From positions 310,001-374,000 of the forward strand of contig NZ_JAUFQJ010000007.1 in the NCBI RefSeq assembly GCF_030409685.1: a stretch of 64,000 nucleotides of DNA. Direction: 5' to 3'. This DNA is from Ferruginibacter paludis. GTDB taxonomy: Bacteria > Bacteroidota > Bacteroidia > Chitinophagales > Chitinophagaceae. Each line of letters opens with the position of its first letter. Within the stretch, counting starts at the first letter, position 1. The translations under genes were made by a program, and so were the position numbers. Positions 1-8,647 of the stretch are shown here, in pieces. The notes below the pieces were generated by a model that saw nothing but the letters and a program-made list of their open reading frames with translations, had not been told where the DNA came from and did no database searches.

Positions 1-324
1 TAACCATAAATTTTTCTTTTTATCAATCAGCATCTGCCATACAGGATTGGAAGGAAGGCTGGTAGTATCATTTTCAATATGCCGGAAAGATTTATACCGG
101 GTGCCATCAAACCGTTGCAGACCGTCTGTGGTGCCTGTCCAGATATAACCTTCCTCATCCTGCAATACCGTATTTACCTGGTTGGATAAAAGCCCGGAGT
201 TGGTTGTATAATGCGTAAATGAATACTGCTTCGGTGCTTGCGCAATGGCAAATGATGCAAACAGAAAAATGCTGATTACCAAAAATAACTTTGCCAAAAG
301 AGTTTGATTTTTTTTAATAATCAA
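1..324 (-). CDS. Two-component propeller sensor protein, N-terminal fragment
   Basis: The coding frame runs off the left edge of the window, so only about 108 N-terminal residues are visible. It opens with a hydrophobic signal peptide ending FASFAIAQ, followed by a two-component-regulator propeller repeat (GYIWTGTTDGLQRFDG), the usual beginning of periplasmic Reg_prop/hybrid sensor proteins of Bacteroidota. No ATG is available; a TTG at 322-324 gives a well-formed signal sequence (MIIKKNQTLLAKLF...), and a TTG at 295-297 is the alternative. The frame is open to base 1. Family expectation is a beta-propeller, a Y_Y_Y domain and either a histidine kinase or a LytTR partner, but those parts are outside the window, so the output domain is unknown. 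Confidence 0.75.
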   Translation of the reverse strand, partial: MIIKKNQTLLAKLFLVISIFLFASFAIAQAPKQYSFTHYTTNSGLLSNQVNTVLQDEEGYIWTGTTDGLQRFDGTRYKSFRHIENDTTSLPSNPVWQMLIDKKKNLWL

Positions 325-497
325 ATGTAATAAACCTATGTAATAATGCAAACCGGTTGGTGCAACAGAAATGACACCTGATACCGCCGTTTACGCAATT
401 CATGCTGTGACTATTCATTCGTGGTTGTTCTATCCACGTCTCCGGTCAATTTTGAAAGGTTAAAGTAATGGTTTTAGATTGGATTGATTTTTAATAG

Positions 498-535
498 CCT
501 ACTGCTGAACCGCGCTATTGAATTTCAGCAGTAGG
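498..535. repeat. Perfect 12-bp inverted repeat
   Basis: CCTACTGCTGAA at 498-509 is matched exactly by its reverse complement at 524-535, around a 14-base loop. It lies downstream of the minus-strand cytochrome gene and upstream of the propeller sensor gene. Neither side carries a strong T-run (the plus side has only ATTTCGTTTT), so it is not a convincing intrinsic terminator. It could be a weak terminator or a protein-binding palindrome. Confidence 0.6.
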
Positions 536-617
536 ATTTCGTTTTGGTATCAACAGGCAATTGCCCATGACAAGTTTCACCCGGATTGCAAAGAACATTA
601 TTTTAATGTTCGGATGA

Positions 618-1208
618 TCATTTGATCTCCGCAATTTGCATGGGTGCAGGCACAATATTTTTTACCGGCCTCGTTGATTTCAAAAATGCAAATACTGACT
701 TTAAATCTTCGTCGGTCATATTTTTGTAATAATACCAGGGCATTGGCGGTAACAGGTCGCGGCTGCTTTCCAGTCCTTTGTATTTTCCTTTTCGCAAAGC
801 GGTAATGAACTGCTCTTCTTTCCATGCGCCAATTCCTGTCTGGTCGCTTGAGATGTTAGCAGTAAAAGACACCCCCCATGGTCCGGCTGCACTGGTAAGA
901 TCCGGCCCCATCAACGCCCATCCCTGCTTAATTACATTACCGTCTGGTCGTTGAATTGGGCGGGCGGACGGATAACCGGAAAATCTCAGTTCAGGAATAA
1001 TTTCGGGTCCGTGAGCGCCCATTCTTTTTGGTGAATGACAATCGTCGCAGCCGGCTACGTTGACTAAATATTCGCCCCGGGCAATTCTTTTGGTTGTATC
1101 AACTGCAGCTTTATCGGGTAAGTCTGCAGAGCTGGAATTGGTGCAGCTGATAATGGCGCCCGCGACAATGATTGAAGCGAAAATAAAAATTAAAAATGTG
1201 TTACGCAT
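618..1208 (-). CDS. c-type cytochrome lipoprotein
   Basis: A 196-residue exported cytochrome c. Residues 1-22 form a lipoprotein signal ending AIISC (Cys22 as lipidation site), so it is likely membrane-anchored on the periplasmic side. A single heme-attachment motif CDDCH is at residues 54-58, and a Met in LPPMPWYYY near residue 155 is a plausible axial ligand. The layout (GEYLVNVAGCDDCHSP ... GVSFTANISSD) resembles the cytochrome subunits that accept electrons from dehydrogenases or aldehyde/isoquinoline-type oxidoreductases, but no such partner gene is in view. The small gene at 1254-1439 lies 45 bp upstream and may be cotranscribed. Confidence 0.85.
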   Translation of the reverse strand: MRNTFLIFIFASIIVAGAIISCTNSSSADLPDKAAVDTTKRIARGEYLVNVAGCDDCHSPKRMGAHGPEIIPELRFSGYPSARPIQRPDGNVIKQGWALMGPDLTSAAGPWGVSFTANISSDQTGIGAWKEEQFITALRKGKYKGLESSRDLLPPMPWYYYKNMTDEDLKSVFAFLKSTRPVKNIVPAPMQIAEIK

Positions 1209-1253
1209 GATAGTTTGTTTTTGAGTTTATGATTGAATTTTATTTTACGATGT

Positions 1254-1439
1254 TTAATAAAAGCGGGATAGGGGTGTTAGAAAGTGTCTCAAATCGAAAT
1301 AGCTGCCTGCATCTGCCACCGCCTCTTTTTTTACTGCATTTGAATTGTAATTTTTGTATGTCCAGTCGCGACCTGCAGCCATGATTATCAGAGTCACAAC
1401 GATCACAAATAAGACGGTATGCGGAAGATTATTTTTCAT
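1254..1439 (-). CDS. Small membrane protein, unknown function
   Basis: A 61-residue predicted protein beginning MKNNLPHTVLFVIVVTLI, with one N-terminal hydrophobic segment (about residues 8-23) and a short polar tail. It sits 45 bp upstream of the cytochrome lipoprotein on the same strand, which argues for a real, possibly cotranscribed, gene. I do not recognise a family. Because it is short and unsupported by homology I can name, it could be spurious. Confidence 0.5.
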   Translation of the reverse strand: MKNNLPHTVLFVIVVTLIIMAAGRDWTYKNYNSNAVKKEAVADAGSYFDLRHFLTPLSRFY

Positions 1440-1562
1440 AAATAATTTTATTGCTTTTGTATTCTAAATACAGGTGCAAGATATTTTTGAAAGGCCGCCA
1501 ACGCAATGCAGGTCTGCATGAGATGTTATAAAGGCTGCATGAATTGTTGAATATAATGAGCA

Positions 1563-1589
1563 TAAAAAAATGCCGGCGCTTGCCGGCAT
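1563..1589 (-). terminator. Intrinsic terminator after the NmrA-type gene
   Basis: ATGCCGGC / GCCGGCAT (1570-1577 and 1582-1589) form a perfect 8-bp GC-rich stem with a 4-base loop. Read on the minus strand it is followed by a run of seven T. It lies 38 bp past the stop codon of the NmrA-type gene and separates it from the small membrane protein and cytochrome genes. Confidence 0.85.
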
Positions 1590-1626
1590 CAAAACCATGT
1601 ACAGGGTTTGTGTATTGGTTTTTCGT

Positions 1627-2553
1627 TTACGCAATTATAGCATCTTCTGCTTTCATCATTGCTGTAAACCTGTTTTTATTTTTAATCAGCCAGCGTTCGA
1701 AGGGCTGCATGGCAGGGTTTAAACCATAACTTTCAATCAGGTCGATTTGCCGCTGCGGTATGTATAAACGTTGTACTTCAAACATATTCGCAAGCTCTTC
1801 TGCGCCGTCGAAACCCAGGGCCGCGTATTCATCTCTTGGGATGTATTGGTAGCTCACTTTTTTATCCAGTACACGGCTCATGGCAGCTGCATATTCGTAG
1901 CAGGTGTCATCTGCTCCCACCACACCCACTGTTCTGCCAATGTATTCAGCCGGGTGATTGAAAACGGCCGCCACTACAGGCCCCAGGTCATCAATGCTTA
2001 CCATGGCCAGTTTGGTTTCGCCCTGCGGAAAGCCAAACGAGTAACCTCCGTCGGCCGATTTTTGCAATGGAAAAAAGGTGAAGAAATTTTCGTAATAAAA
2101 TGCTACCTGCATAAAAGTTGCGGGAATATTTTGACTGACGGTATACGCCTGCAGCGCCGCCTTGATGTCACAGTGCGGCGTAGGATATGTGCCATTGCTT
2201 AGTTTGTTGTAATCAGGTAACGTGTGTAAAACAAAATGCTCAATGTTCATTTCTTTCACCGCATCAATTAAATTTTTCCCCTGCTCGTATTCCTTTTCAA
2301 AATGCTCCCAAAAATTGGTTACGCCAAAAACACCATAGCAACCTTTCATCGCATTTCTTATGCTCTCCCTGTCATCCAGGTCGCCGGTCACCACTTCAGC
2401 GCCTGCCTGTTGCAGTGCCAATGCTTTTTCGGATTGACCATTTCTCGTCAGAATCCGAACAGCGAAATTGTTTTCTGCAAGCAATGCTTTTGCTACACTG
2501 CCGCCCTGTGCACCGGTAGCACCGGTTACTAGAATTGTTTTTTTCTGATTCAT
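1627..2553 (-). CDS. NmrA-family NAD(P)-binding protein
   Basis: A 308-residue cytosolic Rossmann-fold protein of the atypical short-chain dehydrogenase group (NmrA/HSCARG). The dinucleotide-binding glycine motif is right at the N-terminus (ILVTGATGAQGGSVAKAL, residues 7-24), followed by TRNG after strand 2, the usual NADP-discriminating position. The length fits the family. Members act either as redox sensors or as reductases; the sequence does not decide which. It is preceded by a 24-bp gap from the small secreted protein upstream and ends in a strong terminator. Confidence 0.85.
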   Translation of the reverse strand: MNQKKTILVTGATGAQGGSVAKALLAENNFAVRILTRNGQSEKALALQQAGAEVVTGDLDDRESIRNAMKGCYGVFGVTNFWEHFEKEYEQGKNLIDAVKEMNIEHFVLHTLPDYNKLSNGTYPTPHCDIKAALQAYTVSQNIPATFMQVAFYYENFFTFFPLQKSADGGYSFGFPQGETKLAMVSIDDLGPVVAAVFNHPAEYIGRTVGVVGADDTCYEYAAAMSRVLDKKVSYQYIPRDEYAALGFDGAEELANMFEVQRLYIPQRQIDLIESYGLNPAMQPFERWLIKNKNRFTAMMKAEDAIIA

Positions 2554-2577
2554 TTTTTTTGTTTTGAAGATGTGTAA

Positions 2578-2973
2578 TTATTTTTTCTCTTCTGGTTTGG
2601 ATAACAGGTAACGGGTCATAAAAATGCCTCCGGCGCCGGTATCGTTCTGGCTAAGCGTTAAAGAAGTTACATGGGCTATTTTCCAGCCGCCATCAGTGTA
2701 TTCTTTCAACGTTTTTACTACTTCGTCTTCATTCTTCTTAATGTTTTTAAAATTGATGCCCACCAGGCTGAATAAATTTTCCATATCGGTTTCCTTCTGC
2801 GATCCATCAGGGTTGGTGATGAGCATCCTTGATCTGCCCAGCCCGCCTGACAGTACAGATTCAATAGTAGTGATCTGCATAAATTGGGACGGTGGGTCCA
2901 TTTTTATTTCCTGTGCAGGGGCGGCGTTTGAGAGGCCGGCGATAAGGGCAAGCAGTAAAAAAAACTGTTTCAT
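2578..2973 (-). CDS. Small secreted protein, DUF4177-like
   Basis: A 131-residue protein with a clear signal peptide (MKQFFLLLALIAGLSNAAPAQ). The second half (LKEYTDGGWKIAHVTSL ... GIFMTRYLLSK) has the pattern of DUF4177-type domains, where a conserved GW is followed by a strand ending in a YLL/YFL segment; this assignment is by eye only. It lies 27 bp downstream of the OmpA-family gene and 24 bp upstream of the NmrA-type gene, all on the minus strand, so the three may form one transcription unit. Function unknown. Confidence 0.65.
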   Translation of the reverse strand: MKQFFLLLALIAGLSNAAPAQEIKMDPPSQFMQITTIESVLSGGLGRSRMLITNPDGSQKETDMENLFSLVGINFKNIKKNEDEVVKTLKEYTDGGWKIAHVTSLTLSQNDTGAGGIFMTRYLLSKPEEKK

Positions 2974-3000
2974 GTTGTTTTAATTTTTAATATTGATTGA

Positions 3001-4281
3001 TTATAGTTTTATAAATTCTACCCGGCGGTTCTGGGCTTTTCCCTCTTTGGTTTTGTTGTCGGCAACAGGTTGGCTTTCTCCTTTACCATCTGTTTCAATA
3101 ATTGATGCATCCAGCTTGAAATCATTTACCAGCATGTCTTTTACTGCAGCTGCTCTTTTTTTACTCAGTTCCATATTGACCTTATCATCGCCATCACTGC
3201 TGGTGTGGCCGATCACTTTAATTTTGATTGAAGGATTTTCTTTTAATACATCCGCTATCTCTTTCAGTACACCGAAAGAAGCTGGTTGTATCGTTGCAGA
3301 ATTAAGATTGAACAAAATGCCTGTGGTGGAAAATTTGCCTTCTTCTATTAATTTATGCCTTGTGTCCGGTAAACCTGTAGCTGCTTTGATATTACCGATG
3401 AAAATTGCATATTGATCTTCTTTGTAATTAGTGGCGCCCACTTTAAAAAACAGCTGGTTCATTTTATAGGCAGTGTCAAGCCCTTTGGGAACGTCAAAAA
3501 CTTTCGTTTCATTGATCCACATCCGGAAGCGCTGTTTCTGTACCTGTATTGCAACGTGAACCGGTTTGCCATAATAATTTTCAAGGTCGCTGTAGATTTT
3601 ATCTTCGCTTTTAAAATACTTTTTTGCATCTGTAAATGATTCAAGACTTACCCTGCTGTCTTTATATTCAGCTGGCGATATGGTAGCTACCACGGCAGCG
3701 TATTTATTGTAGTCCTTAAGAAATACATTATCAGTACCCGGCTCCCCGTTGGTAGCAATAAAGCCGCTGGAGAAAGTAGGATACATCCAGCCATTATTTT
3801 TTAACTGAAGAATCAAATCAAACTCAGCGGTGTAATTTTCCGTGAGTTCTTTCGTATTGCTGGTGAGATAAATAAATGGATTGTGCACCTGCAGCCATTT
3901 GCTGGGAAATTTTTCAAGGCTCACCACTTCTCCGCTGCCGCTGGTGTTCCAGTTAACGGGCAATTCACCAATAGCTTCCTGTGCAAAATCTTCTGCGAAG
4001 AAAACTTTTTCTCCCGGCACAAAATCATATTTGGAAATACTTTTTATGGTAGATTTTTCATTGCCAACTGCCGCAGTGCTTGCCGCCTCTGGTTGTGTAG
4101 CTGCTTCTTTTCCTTCCGCTTTATCAAGTGTTTTGTCAATGGCTTTATCCATTTTATTATCCACCCGTTGGTTTACCTTATCGCTTACTTTGTTTTTTAC
4201 TTTTCCCAAAAGACCACCAAACTGAGCCTGCGCCAAAAACGGGATAATTGCGAGCAGTAAAAACGAAATTCTTTTCTTCAT
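3001..4281 (-). CDS. OmpA-family outer membrane/periplasmic protein
   Basis: A 426-residue exported protein. Signal peptide at residues 1-19 (MKKRISFLLLAIIPFLAQA), then a Lys/Asp-rich segment built of short VDNKMDKAIDKTLDK-type heptads (residues about 30-60, probably helical), a central beta-rich region (about 95-300) resembling a concanavalin-like fold, and a C-terminal OmpA peptidoglycan-binding domain (about 315-426) with the hallmarks IKVIGHTSSDGD, LSKKRAAAVKDML and QNRRVEF. Expected role: anchoring an outer-membrane or periplasmic module to the cell wall. The same OmpA module appears fused to the pyrophosphatase at 55-58 kb. Confidence 0.85.
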   Translation of the reverse strand: MKKRISFLLLAIIPFLAQAQFGGLLGKVKNKVSDKVNQRVDNKMDKAIDKTLDKAEGKEAATQPEAASTAAVGNEKSTIKSISKYDFVPGEKVFFAEDFAQEAIGELPVNWNTSGSGEVVSLEKFPSKWLQVHNPFIYLTSNTKELTENYTAEFDLILQLKNNGWMYPTFSSGFIATNGEPGTDNVFLKDYNKYAAVVATISPAEYKDSRVSLESFTDAKKYFKSEDKIYSDLENYYGKPVHVAIQVQKQRFRMWINETKVFDVPKGLDTAYKMNQLFFKVGATNYKEDQYAIFIGNIKAATGLPDTRHKLIEEGKFSTTGILFNLNSATIQPASFGVLKEIADVLKENPSIKIKVIGHTSSDGDDKVNMELSKKRAAAVKDMLVNDFKLDASIIETDGKGESQPVADNKTKEGKAQNRRVEFIKL

Positions 4282-4759
4282 GATGTTGTGCTTTTTATTT
4301 AACAGCGCAAAACTATTATTGACCTGAGGTTGTTAAAACTGTAACGGTGATGAATTGAGCAGGTTGCCGGATGAATTGATTGTATGAAAGAATTTACCGG
4401 GCAGATATCTTCAGTAATTGCAGATGTCTGGCTGGCAGAAAAGGGATCAGTTTAAATAACGATGAAAAGCCCTTTTAAAAATTCGGGATGTATGATTTGA
4501 ATTGATACTGCCTTGCGAGATAAAAATGCAGTAATTTCGCCGCATCAATTTGTAACTGATTTTGGCAGGGGAGTTGTTGGTGTGAAGAAATTAGCGCAAG
4601 AGAGTATTTAAAAAGTAGTAATTAAAAATTGTAAGATTTGCCGGCACTTATTGAATAGGATTACTGTTTGGTAATCCTATTGGTTTATCCGGTACCGGCT
4701 TTGAAAGAACACCGGCTTATTGGTTACAAAAAATTAAAGAAGGATAAATTATCATCACT
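4282..4759. other. Intergenic region with an 11-bp inverted repeat
   Basis: 478 bp between divergent genes, with no convincing gene. It contains a perfect 11-bp inverted repeat, AATAGGATTAC (4654-4664) and GTAATCCTATT (4671-4681), with a 6-base loop and no T-run after it. The repeat sits about 80 bp upstream of the membrane protein at 4760 and could be an operator or an RNA hairpin. Promoters for both flanking genes should lie here, but I see no clear TTG/TAnnTTTG pair. Confidence 0.6.
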
Positions 4760-5185
4760 ATGGCATTTTCTACCGTTATGCACCGCGTTGGGTTAGCAGC
4801 CTGTATACTGCTTGTAATAGCCTGTTTTTTGCCATGGACTTACTATGCCGATCCGCATATTACAAGTGAAGCGCAGCGTACTTTTACCGGTTTTTTTAGC
4901 TTTCAGAATCAATACGGCAAACCAGGTAAATTACTGTCCACCATCGCTATCATTGTATTTGGATTTATGCTGCTCCCAAAGTTATGGGCCAAGCGTGCCA
5001 ATCTTTTTATAGCCGCACTCGGCGTGGGCTATGCAATCAAAACATATATCCTCTTTACCTCTTGCTACAACGCTTACTGCCCCGAAAAAAAAGCCGGCAT
5101 TTTTTTAATGATGGCTTGTGTTATACTATTGCTCGTAGCGTCCGCTTTTCCCAATGTTAAAATGGAGCAGGACAAAAAGGCCTAG
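4760..5185 (+). CDS. Four-helix membrane protein, unknown function
   Basis: A 141-residue inner-membrane protein with four hydrophobic segments at about residues 10-27, 57-74, 82-99 and 112-128. The loop after helix 1 (LPWTYYADPHITSEAQRTFTGFFS) probably faces the periplasm. I do not recognise a named family. The gene converges on glnS and the two reading frames overlap by 4 bases: both stop codons lie in the palindrome CTAG at 5182-5185. Confidence 0.75.
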   Translation: MAFSTVMHRVGLAACILLVIACFLPWTYYADPHITSEAQRTFTGFFSFQNQYGKPGKLLSTIAIIVFGFMLLPKLWAKRANLFIAALGVGYAIKTYILFTSCYNAYCPEKKAGIFLMMACVILLLVASAFPNVKMEQDKKA

Positions 5186-6843
5186 GCTTTATTGGCTGTT
5201 TTAGACCAGGCATCTTTTAGAGTAACGGTTCTGTTAAATACCATTTTTTCAGGCGTAGATTCTTTATCCAGGCAGAAATAACCCTTTCTTAAAAACTGGT
5301 AACGGCTTTCAATAGTAGCACGTGCCAAAGATCTTTCTACCCGGGCATTTGGTATGATGGTCAATGAATCTTCGTTGATGTATTCTTTAAAATCGCCTTC
5401 TTCAGTGGAAGGATTTTCTGCTTTAAACAATCTTTCATACAAACGTACTTCGGCTGGTAATGCATGCTCAACACTCACCCAATGGATGGTTCCTTTTACA
5501 CTCATGCCGCTGGTATCGTGGCCGCTTTTTGTTTCAGGCAGATAAGAGCAGTGTATTTCGTTTACTATGCCATCAGCGTCTTTTGTAAAACCGTCGCAAC
5601 GTACAATGTAAGCGCTTTTTAAACGCACGGTAGCACCCGGTGCAAGCCTGAACCATTTCTTTGCTGCCACTTCCATAAAGTCGTCCCTTTCTACCCATAG
5701 CGTATTGCTGAAAGGCACTATCCTGGTGCCATATGCTTCGTCCGGCCCGTTTTCGCTTACCAGTTCTTCTGTTTGCCCTTCGGGATAATTGGTGATGATT
5801 AATTTTACCGGGTCAAGTACTCCCATCACCCGTAGGGCAGATTTATTCAAATCTTCCCGCAAGCAAAATTCCAGCAGGCTGAAGTCAATCATATTTTCCC
5901 TTTTTGCCACACCAATTTTATCGCAAAAACTACGGATACTTTCTGCTGTAAATCCACGCCTGCGCATACCGCTGATGGTGGGCATACGCGGATCATCCCA
6001 GCCCTGCACATGGCCTTCTGTAACCAGTTGCAATAACTTGCGTTTGCTCATCACGGTATAGGTCATGTTAAGCCGGGCAAATTCATATTGTTTGGAGGGA
6101 AAAATGTCTAGTTTTTCAATCAGCCAGTCATACAATTCCCGGTGAGGGATGAACTCCAGCGTACAAATACTATGGGTGATATTTTCAATGCTGTCGCTCT
6201 GCCCATGGGCAAAATCATACATCGGGTAAATGCACCAGGCATCGCCGGTGCGGTGATGGTGAGCATGTTTGATGCGGTACAGTAAAGGGTCACGCATGTG
6301 CATGTTGGAGGCCGACATATCGATTTTAGCCCGCAATACTTTTTCTCCATCGGTATATTTTCCTGCCCGCATATCAGCAAACAGTTGCAGGTTTTCTTCA
6401 ACGGTCCTGGTGCGGTGCGGACTATCCATACCCGATACGGTAGGCGTGCCTTTTAAGGTGGCTATTTCTTCGGCAGATAAATCGTCCACATAAGCCAACT
6501 CCTTTTTTATAAGGTCAACTGCAAACAAATACAGCTGCTCAAAATAGTCGGAGGCGTACAATTCATTTGCCCAGCTAAAGCCCAGCCATTGTACATCTTC
6601 TTTTATACTGTCTACATATTCTACTTCTTCTTTTGTGGGATTGGTGTCGTCAAAACGCAGGTTGGTTTTGCCACCATATTTAAGACCCAGGCCAAAGTTG
6701 AGGCAAATGCTTTTTGCATGACCAATGTGCAGGTAACCGTTGGGTTCTGGTGGAAAACGTGTAAGAATGGTTTGGTATTTTCCGCTTGCTAAATCCGCTT
6801 CAACAATTTCTTCTATAAAATTCAGGCTCTTTTCTTCAGACAT
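5182..6843 (-). CDS. glnS: Glutamine-tRNA ligase
   Basis: A 553-residue class I aminoacyl-tRNA synthetase that charges tRNA-Gln with glutamine. Visible signatures are the HIGH motif in PPEPNGYLHIGHAKS (near residue 40), RFDDTNP shortly after, the anticodon-side KMSKS equivalent in VMSKRKL, and the C-terminal beta-barrel anticodon-binding region ending in a TVTLKDAW strand. Length is normal for GlnRS. The ATG at 6841-6843 is preceded by a TAAATTTG box 20 bp upstream. Its presence suggests direct glutaminylation rather than sole reliance on the GatCAB amidotransferase route. Confidence 0.97.
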   Translation of the reverse strand: MSEEKSLNFIEEIVEADLASGKYQTILTRFPPEPNGYLHIGHAKSICLNFGLGLKYGGKTNLRFDDTNPTKEEVEYVDSIKEDVQWLGFSWANELYASDYFEQLYLFAVDLIKKELAYVDDLSAEEIATLKGTPTVSGMDSPHRTRTVEENLQLFADMRAGKYTDGEKVLRAKIDMSASNMHMRDPLLYRIKHAHHHRTGDAWCIYPMYDFAHGQSDSIENITHSICTLEFIPHRELYDWLIEKLDIFPSKQYEFARLNMTYTVMSKRKLLQLVTEGHVQGWDDPRMPTISGMRRRGFTAESIRSFCDKIGVAKRENMIDFSLLEFCLREDLNKSALRVMGVLDPVKLIITNYPEGQTEELVSENGPDEAYGTRIVPFSNTLWVERDDFMEVAAKKWFRLAPGATVRLKSAYIVRCDGFTKDADGIVNEIHCSYLPETKSGHDTSGMSVKGTIHWVSVEHALPAEVRLYERLFKAENPSTEEGDFKEYINEDSLTIIPNARVERSLARATIESRYQFLRKGYFCLDKESTPEKMVFNRTVTLKDAWSKTANKA

Positions 6844-6862
6844 CTGTGTATACTTTGTTGCG

Positions 6863-6870
6863 CAAATTTA
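6863..6870 (-). promoter_or_regulatory. Bacteroidota -7 box upstream of glnS
   Basis: Read on the minus strand, the sequence is TAAATTTG, matching the Bacteroidota consensus TAnnTTTG, followed by CGC and 16 more bases to the ATG. No TTG or TTTG is found at the usual 19-21 bp spacing, so only the -7 half is supported. Confidence 0.5.
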
Positions 6871-6982
6871 AGGTATGATGGCTTATAATGTTTGTTTGAT
6901 GTTATTTTGATCGGATGACAGCAAAGCGCTTAAATAAAATGTGCTCATTTAAAGCCTTAACATGAACGATAAAGACTGAATC

Positions 6983-7408
6983 TTACACAGACTTTATATT
7001 ATTCAATTTCATGGCGTCCAGCATCTCAATAATTTTATCCAGCTTTTGTATTTCTATTTCGTTTAAACGTATCTGAAGGGCCTCAATTTCTTTTTTTGCA
7101 TCGATATTGGTTTGATAGTCTTCCTGCGCCTGAATCCTGTCACGCTTGCTTTGCCTGTTTTGCGACATCATGATAATGGGTGCGGCATACGCAGCCTGTG
7201 TACTGAAAATGAGATTCAATAAAATAAAAGGATATACATCCCAGTGAAATACAAGGCCGGTAATATTGAGGCCCATCCAGATTATCACAAAAACAGTTTG
7301 GATGATAATAAAGCGCCAGGAGCCCATGCCATTGGCAACATTGTCTGAAAGGCGGTCGCCAAAGGAAAGCGAGTTTTCATGTTTTTCGTGCCAGGTATAA
7401 TTTTTCAT
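6983..7408 (-). CDS. DUF1003 domain membrane protein
   Basis: A 141-residue inner-membrane protein of the DUF1003 family. Two hydrophobic segments (about residues 31-50 and 59-77) are joined by a short loop, following the family signature of ADxVANGMGSWRFI leading into the first helix. The C-terminal half (residues about 85-141) is charged and predicted to be coiled coil (IDAKKEIEALQIRLNEIEIQ), probably cytoplasmic. Function of the family is not established; some members are linked to metal transport or envelope stress. It has its own unit, separated from the desaturase by a terminator. Confidence 0.85.
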   Translation of the reverse strand: MKNYTWHEKHENSLSFGDRLSDNVANGMGSWRFIIIQTVFVIIWMGLNITGLVFHWDVYPFILLNLIFSTQAAYAAPIIMMSQNRQSKRDRIQAQEDYQTNIDAKKEIEALQIRLNEIEIQKLDKIIEMLDAMKLNNIKSV

Positions 7409-7441
7409 TGTGTCCTATTTTGAGATTGTTTGGGTAAATAA

Positions 7442-7476
7442 AAAAGCCACGTATATGCTAAATATACATGGCTTTT
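7442..7476 (-). terminator. Intrinsic terminator after the desaturase gene
   Basis: AAAAGCCACGTATA (7442-7455) pairs with TATACATGGCTTTT (7463-7476) at 13 of 14 positions across a 7-base loop. On the minus strand the stem is followed by a T-rich tail. It is placed 28 bp after the desaturase stop codon. Confidence 0.8.
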
Positions 7477-7504
7477 AATGATATGAAATGTTATCGTGCA
7501 GTTA

Positions 7505-8578
7505 TCAGGCGGCCGCTCTTCCCATCCTGCGTAAGTAGGCAGCGTGCGAGGCAATGGCCTGACGCATTTTTGGAAATTCAACGTACTTGATACCGTAATC
7601 GGAACAGGTTTGTTTAATGATTTTGCTGATGGCAGGGTAGTGCACATGGCTCACTTTCGGAAACAGGTGATGCTCTATCTGAAAGTTCAAGCCGCCTACC
7701 AGCCAGGAAAGCAATTTATTTTTAGTAGCAAAATTAGCCGTTGTTTGAACCTGGTGGATGGCCCATTCATTTTCAATTTTATTGCTGTCGGCCTCAGGCA
7801 TCGGGAACTGGGTTTCTTCCACAGTATGTGCCAGCTGAAAGACAATGCTGATAACAAAACCGGTTACCATACTGGCAATTAAAAAGCCAACCAGCCAGGT
7901 AGTGAAGCCAACCATGTAAATAGGCAAGGCCATAAACAAAACAGCGTACACTACTTTGGCAGCCCAAAAGGCAATGTGCTCTTTTACGGTTAATTTTTTA
8001 ATAGGAACAGTACCGATTCTTTTCTTAAAATATTTCTGATAATCAGTTAAAAAGATCCAGATCAGGTGCAACAGGGTGTACAAAAACCAAACATAATAAT
8101 GCTGAAAACGGTGCATTTTATATAGCTTTTGCGTAGTGCACATGCGCAGGTAAGGCTTAATTTCAATATCATCATCAATACCATCAATATTGGTATATGT
8201 ATGGTGAATGATATTGTGTTTTTGCGCCCACATAATGCTGCTGGCACCTAAAAAATTTACCGATACGGCAGCTAGCCTGTTTACACTTTTGTTTTTACTG
8301 AAGCTGCCGTGACCACCATCGTGCATTACATTAAAGCCGATGGCAGCGGTAAAGCAACCCAGCAATACACATTCAATAATGGCAACCCATGCAACCGGTG
8401 TAAAATATACAAGGTGAACATAGAGGGCGACGTAAGCAATACAGAAAAAGATAGCCTTGAAAAACAGCTTGATATTTCCGGTTGAAGGTTTCTTTACATC
8501 AGCAAAATACTGACTTACCCGGGCTTTTAATTCCTGGTGAAAAGTAGAAGAGTTGTTGATGAATTTTGGCGTGGCCAT
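7505..8578 (-). CDS. Membrane fatty-acid (acyl-CoA) desaturase
   Basis: A 357-residue membrane-bound di-iron desaturase. The three histidine clusters are present: HDGGH (in NVMHDGGHGSFS, near residue 87), HHTYTN (in HNIIHHTYTNIDG, near 123) and QIEHHLFP (near 299). The QIEHH form of the third box is typical of linoleoyl-CoA/front-end-type desaturases. Four or more hydrophobic segments lie between the boxes. It should introduce a double bond into membrane acyl chains, using an external electron donor because no N-terminal cytochrome b5 domain is present. Regiospecificity cannot be read from the sequence. Confidence 0.92.
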   Translation of the reverse strand: MATPKFINNSSTFHQELKARVSQYFADVKKPSTGNIKLFFKAIFFCIAYVALYVHLVYFTPVAWVAIIECVLLGCFTAAIGFNVMHDGGHGSFSKNKSVNRLAAVSVNFLGASSIMWAQKHNIIHHTYTNIDGIDDDIEIKPYLRMCTTQKLYKMHRFQHYYVWFLYTLLHLIWIFLTDYQKYFKKRIGTVPIKKLTVKEHIAFWAAKVVYAVLFMALPIYMVGFTTWLVGFLIASMVTGFVISIVFQLAHTVEETQFPMPEADSNKIENEWAIHQVQTTANFATKNKLLSWLVGGLNFQIEHHLFPKVSHVHYPAISKIIKQTCSDYGIKYVEFPKMRQAIASHAAYLRRMGRAAA

Positions 8579-8598
8579 AATATATTAATTTAAAGCTG

Positions 8599-8606
8599 CA
8601 AAACTA
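8599..8606 (-). promoter_or_regulatory. -7 box upstream of the desaturase
   Basis: On the minus strand the bases read TAGTTTTG followed by CAGC, a match to TAnnTTTG, 20 bp before the ATG. A TTG occurs only 15 bp upstream of it, short of the usual 19-21 bp, so the upstream half is uncertain. Confidence 0.5.
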
Positions 8607-8647
8607 CATTTTAATCCTGTACAATCGGCCTTATGTTTATACCCAAA

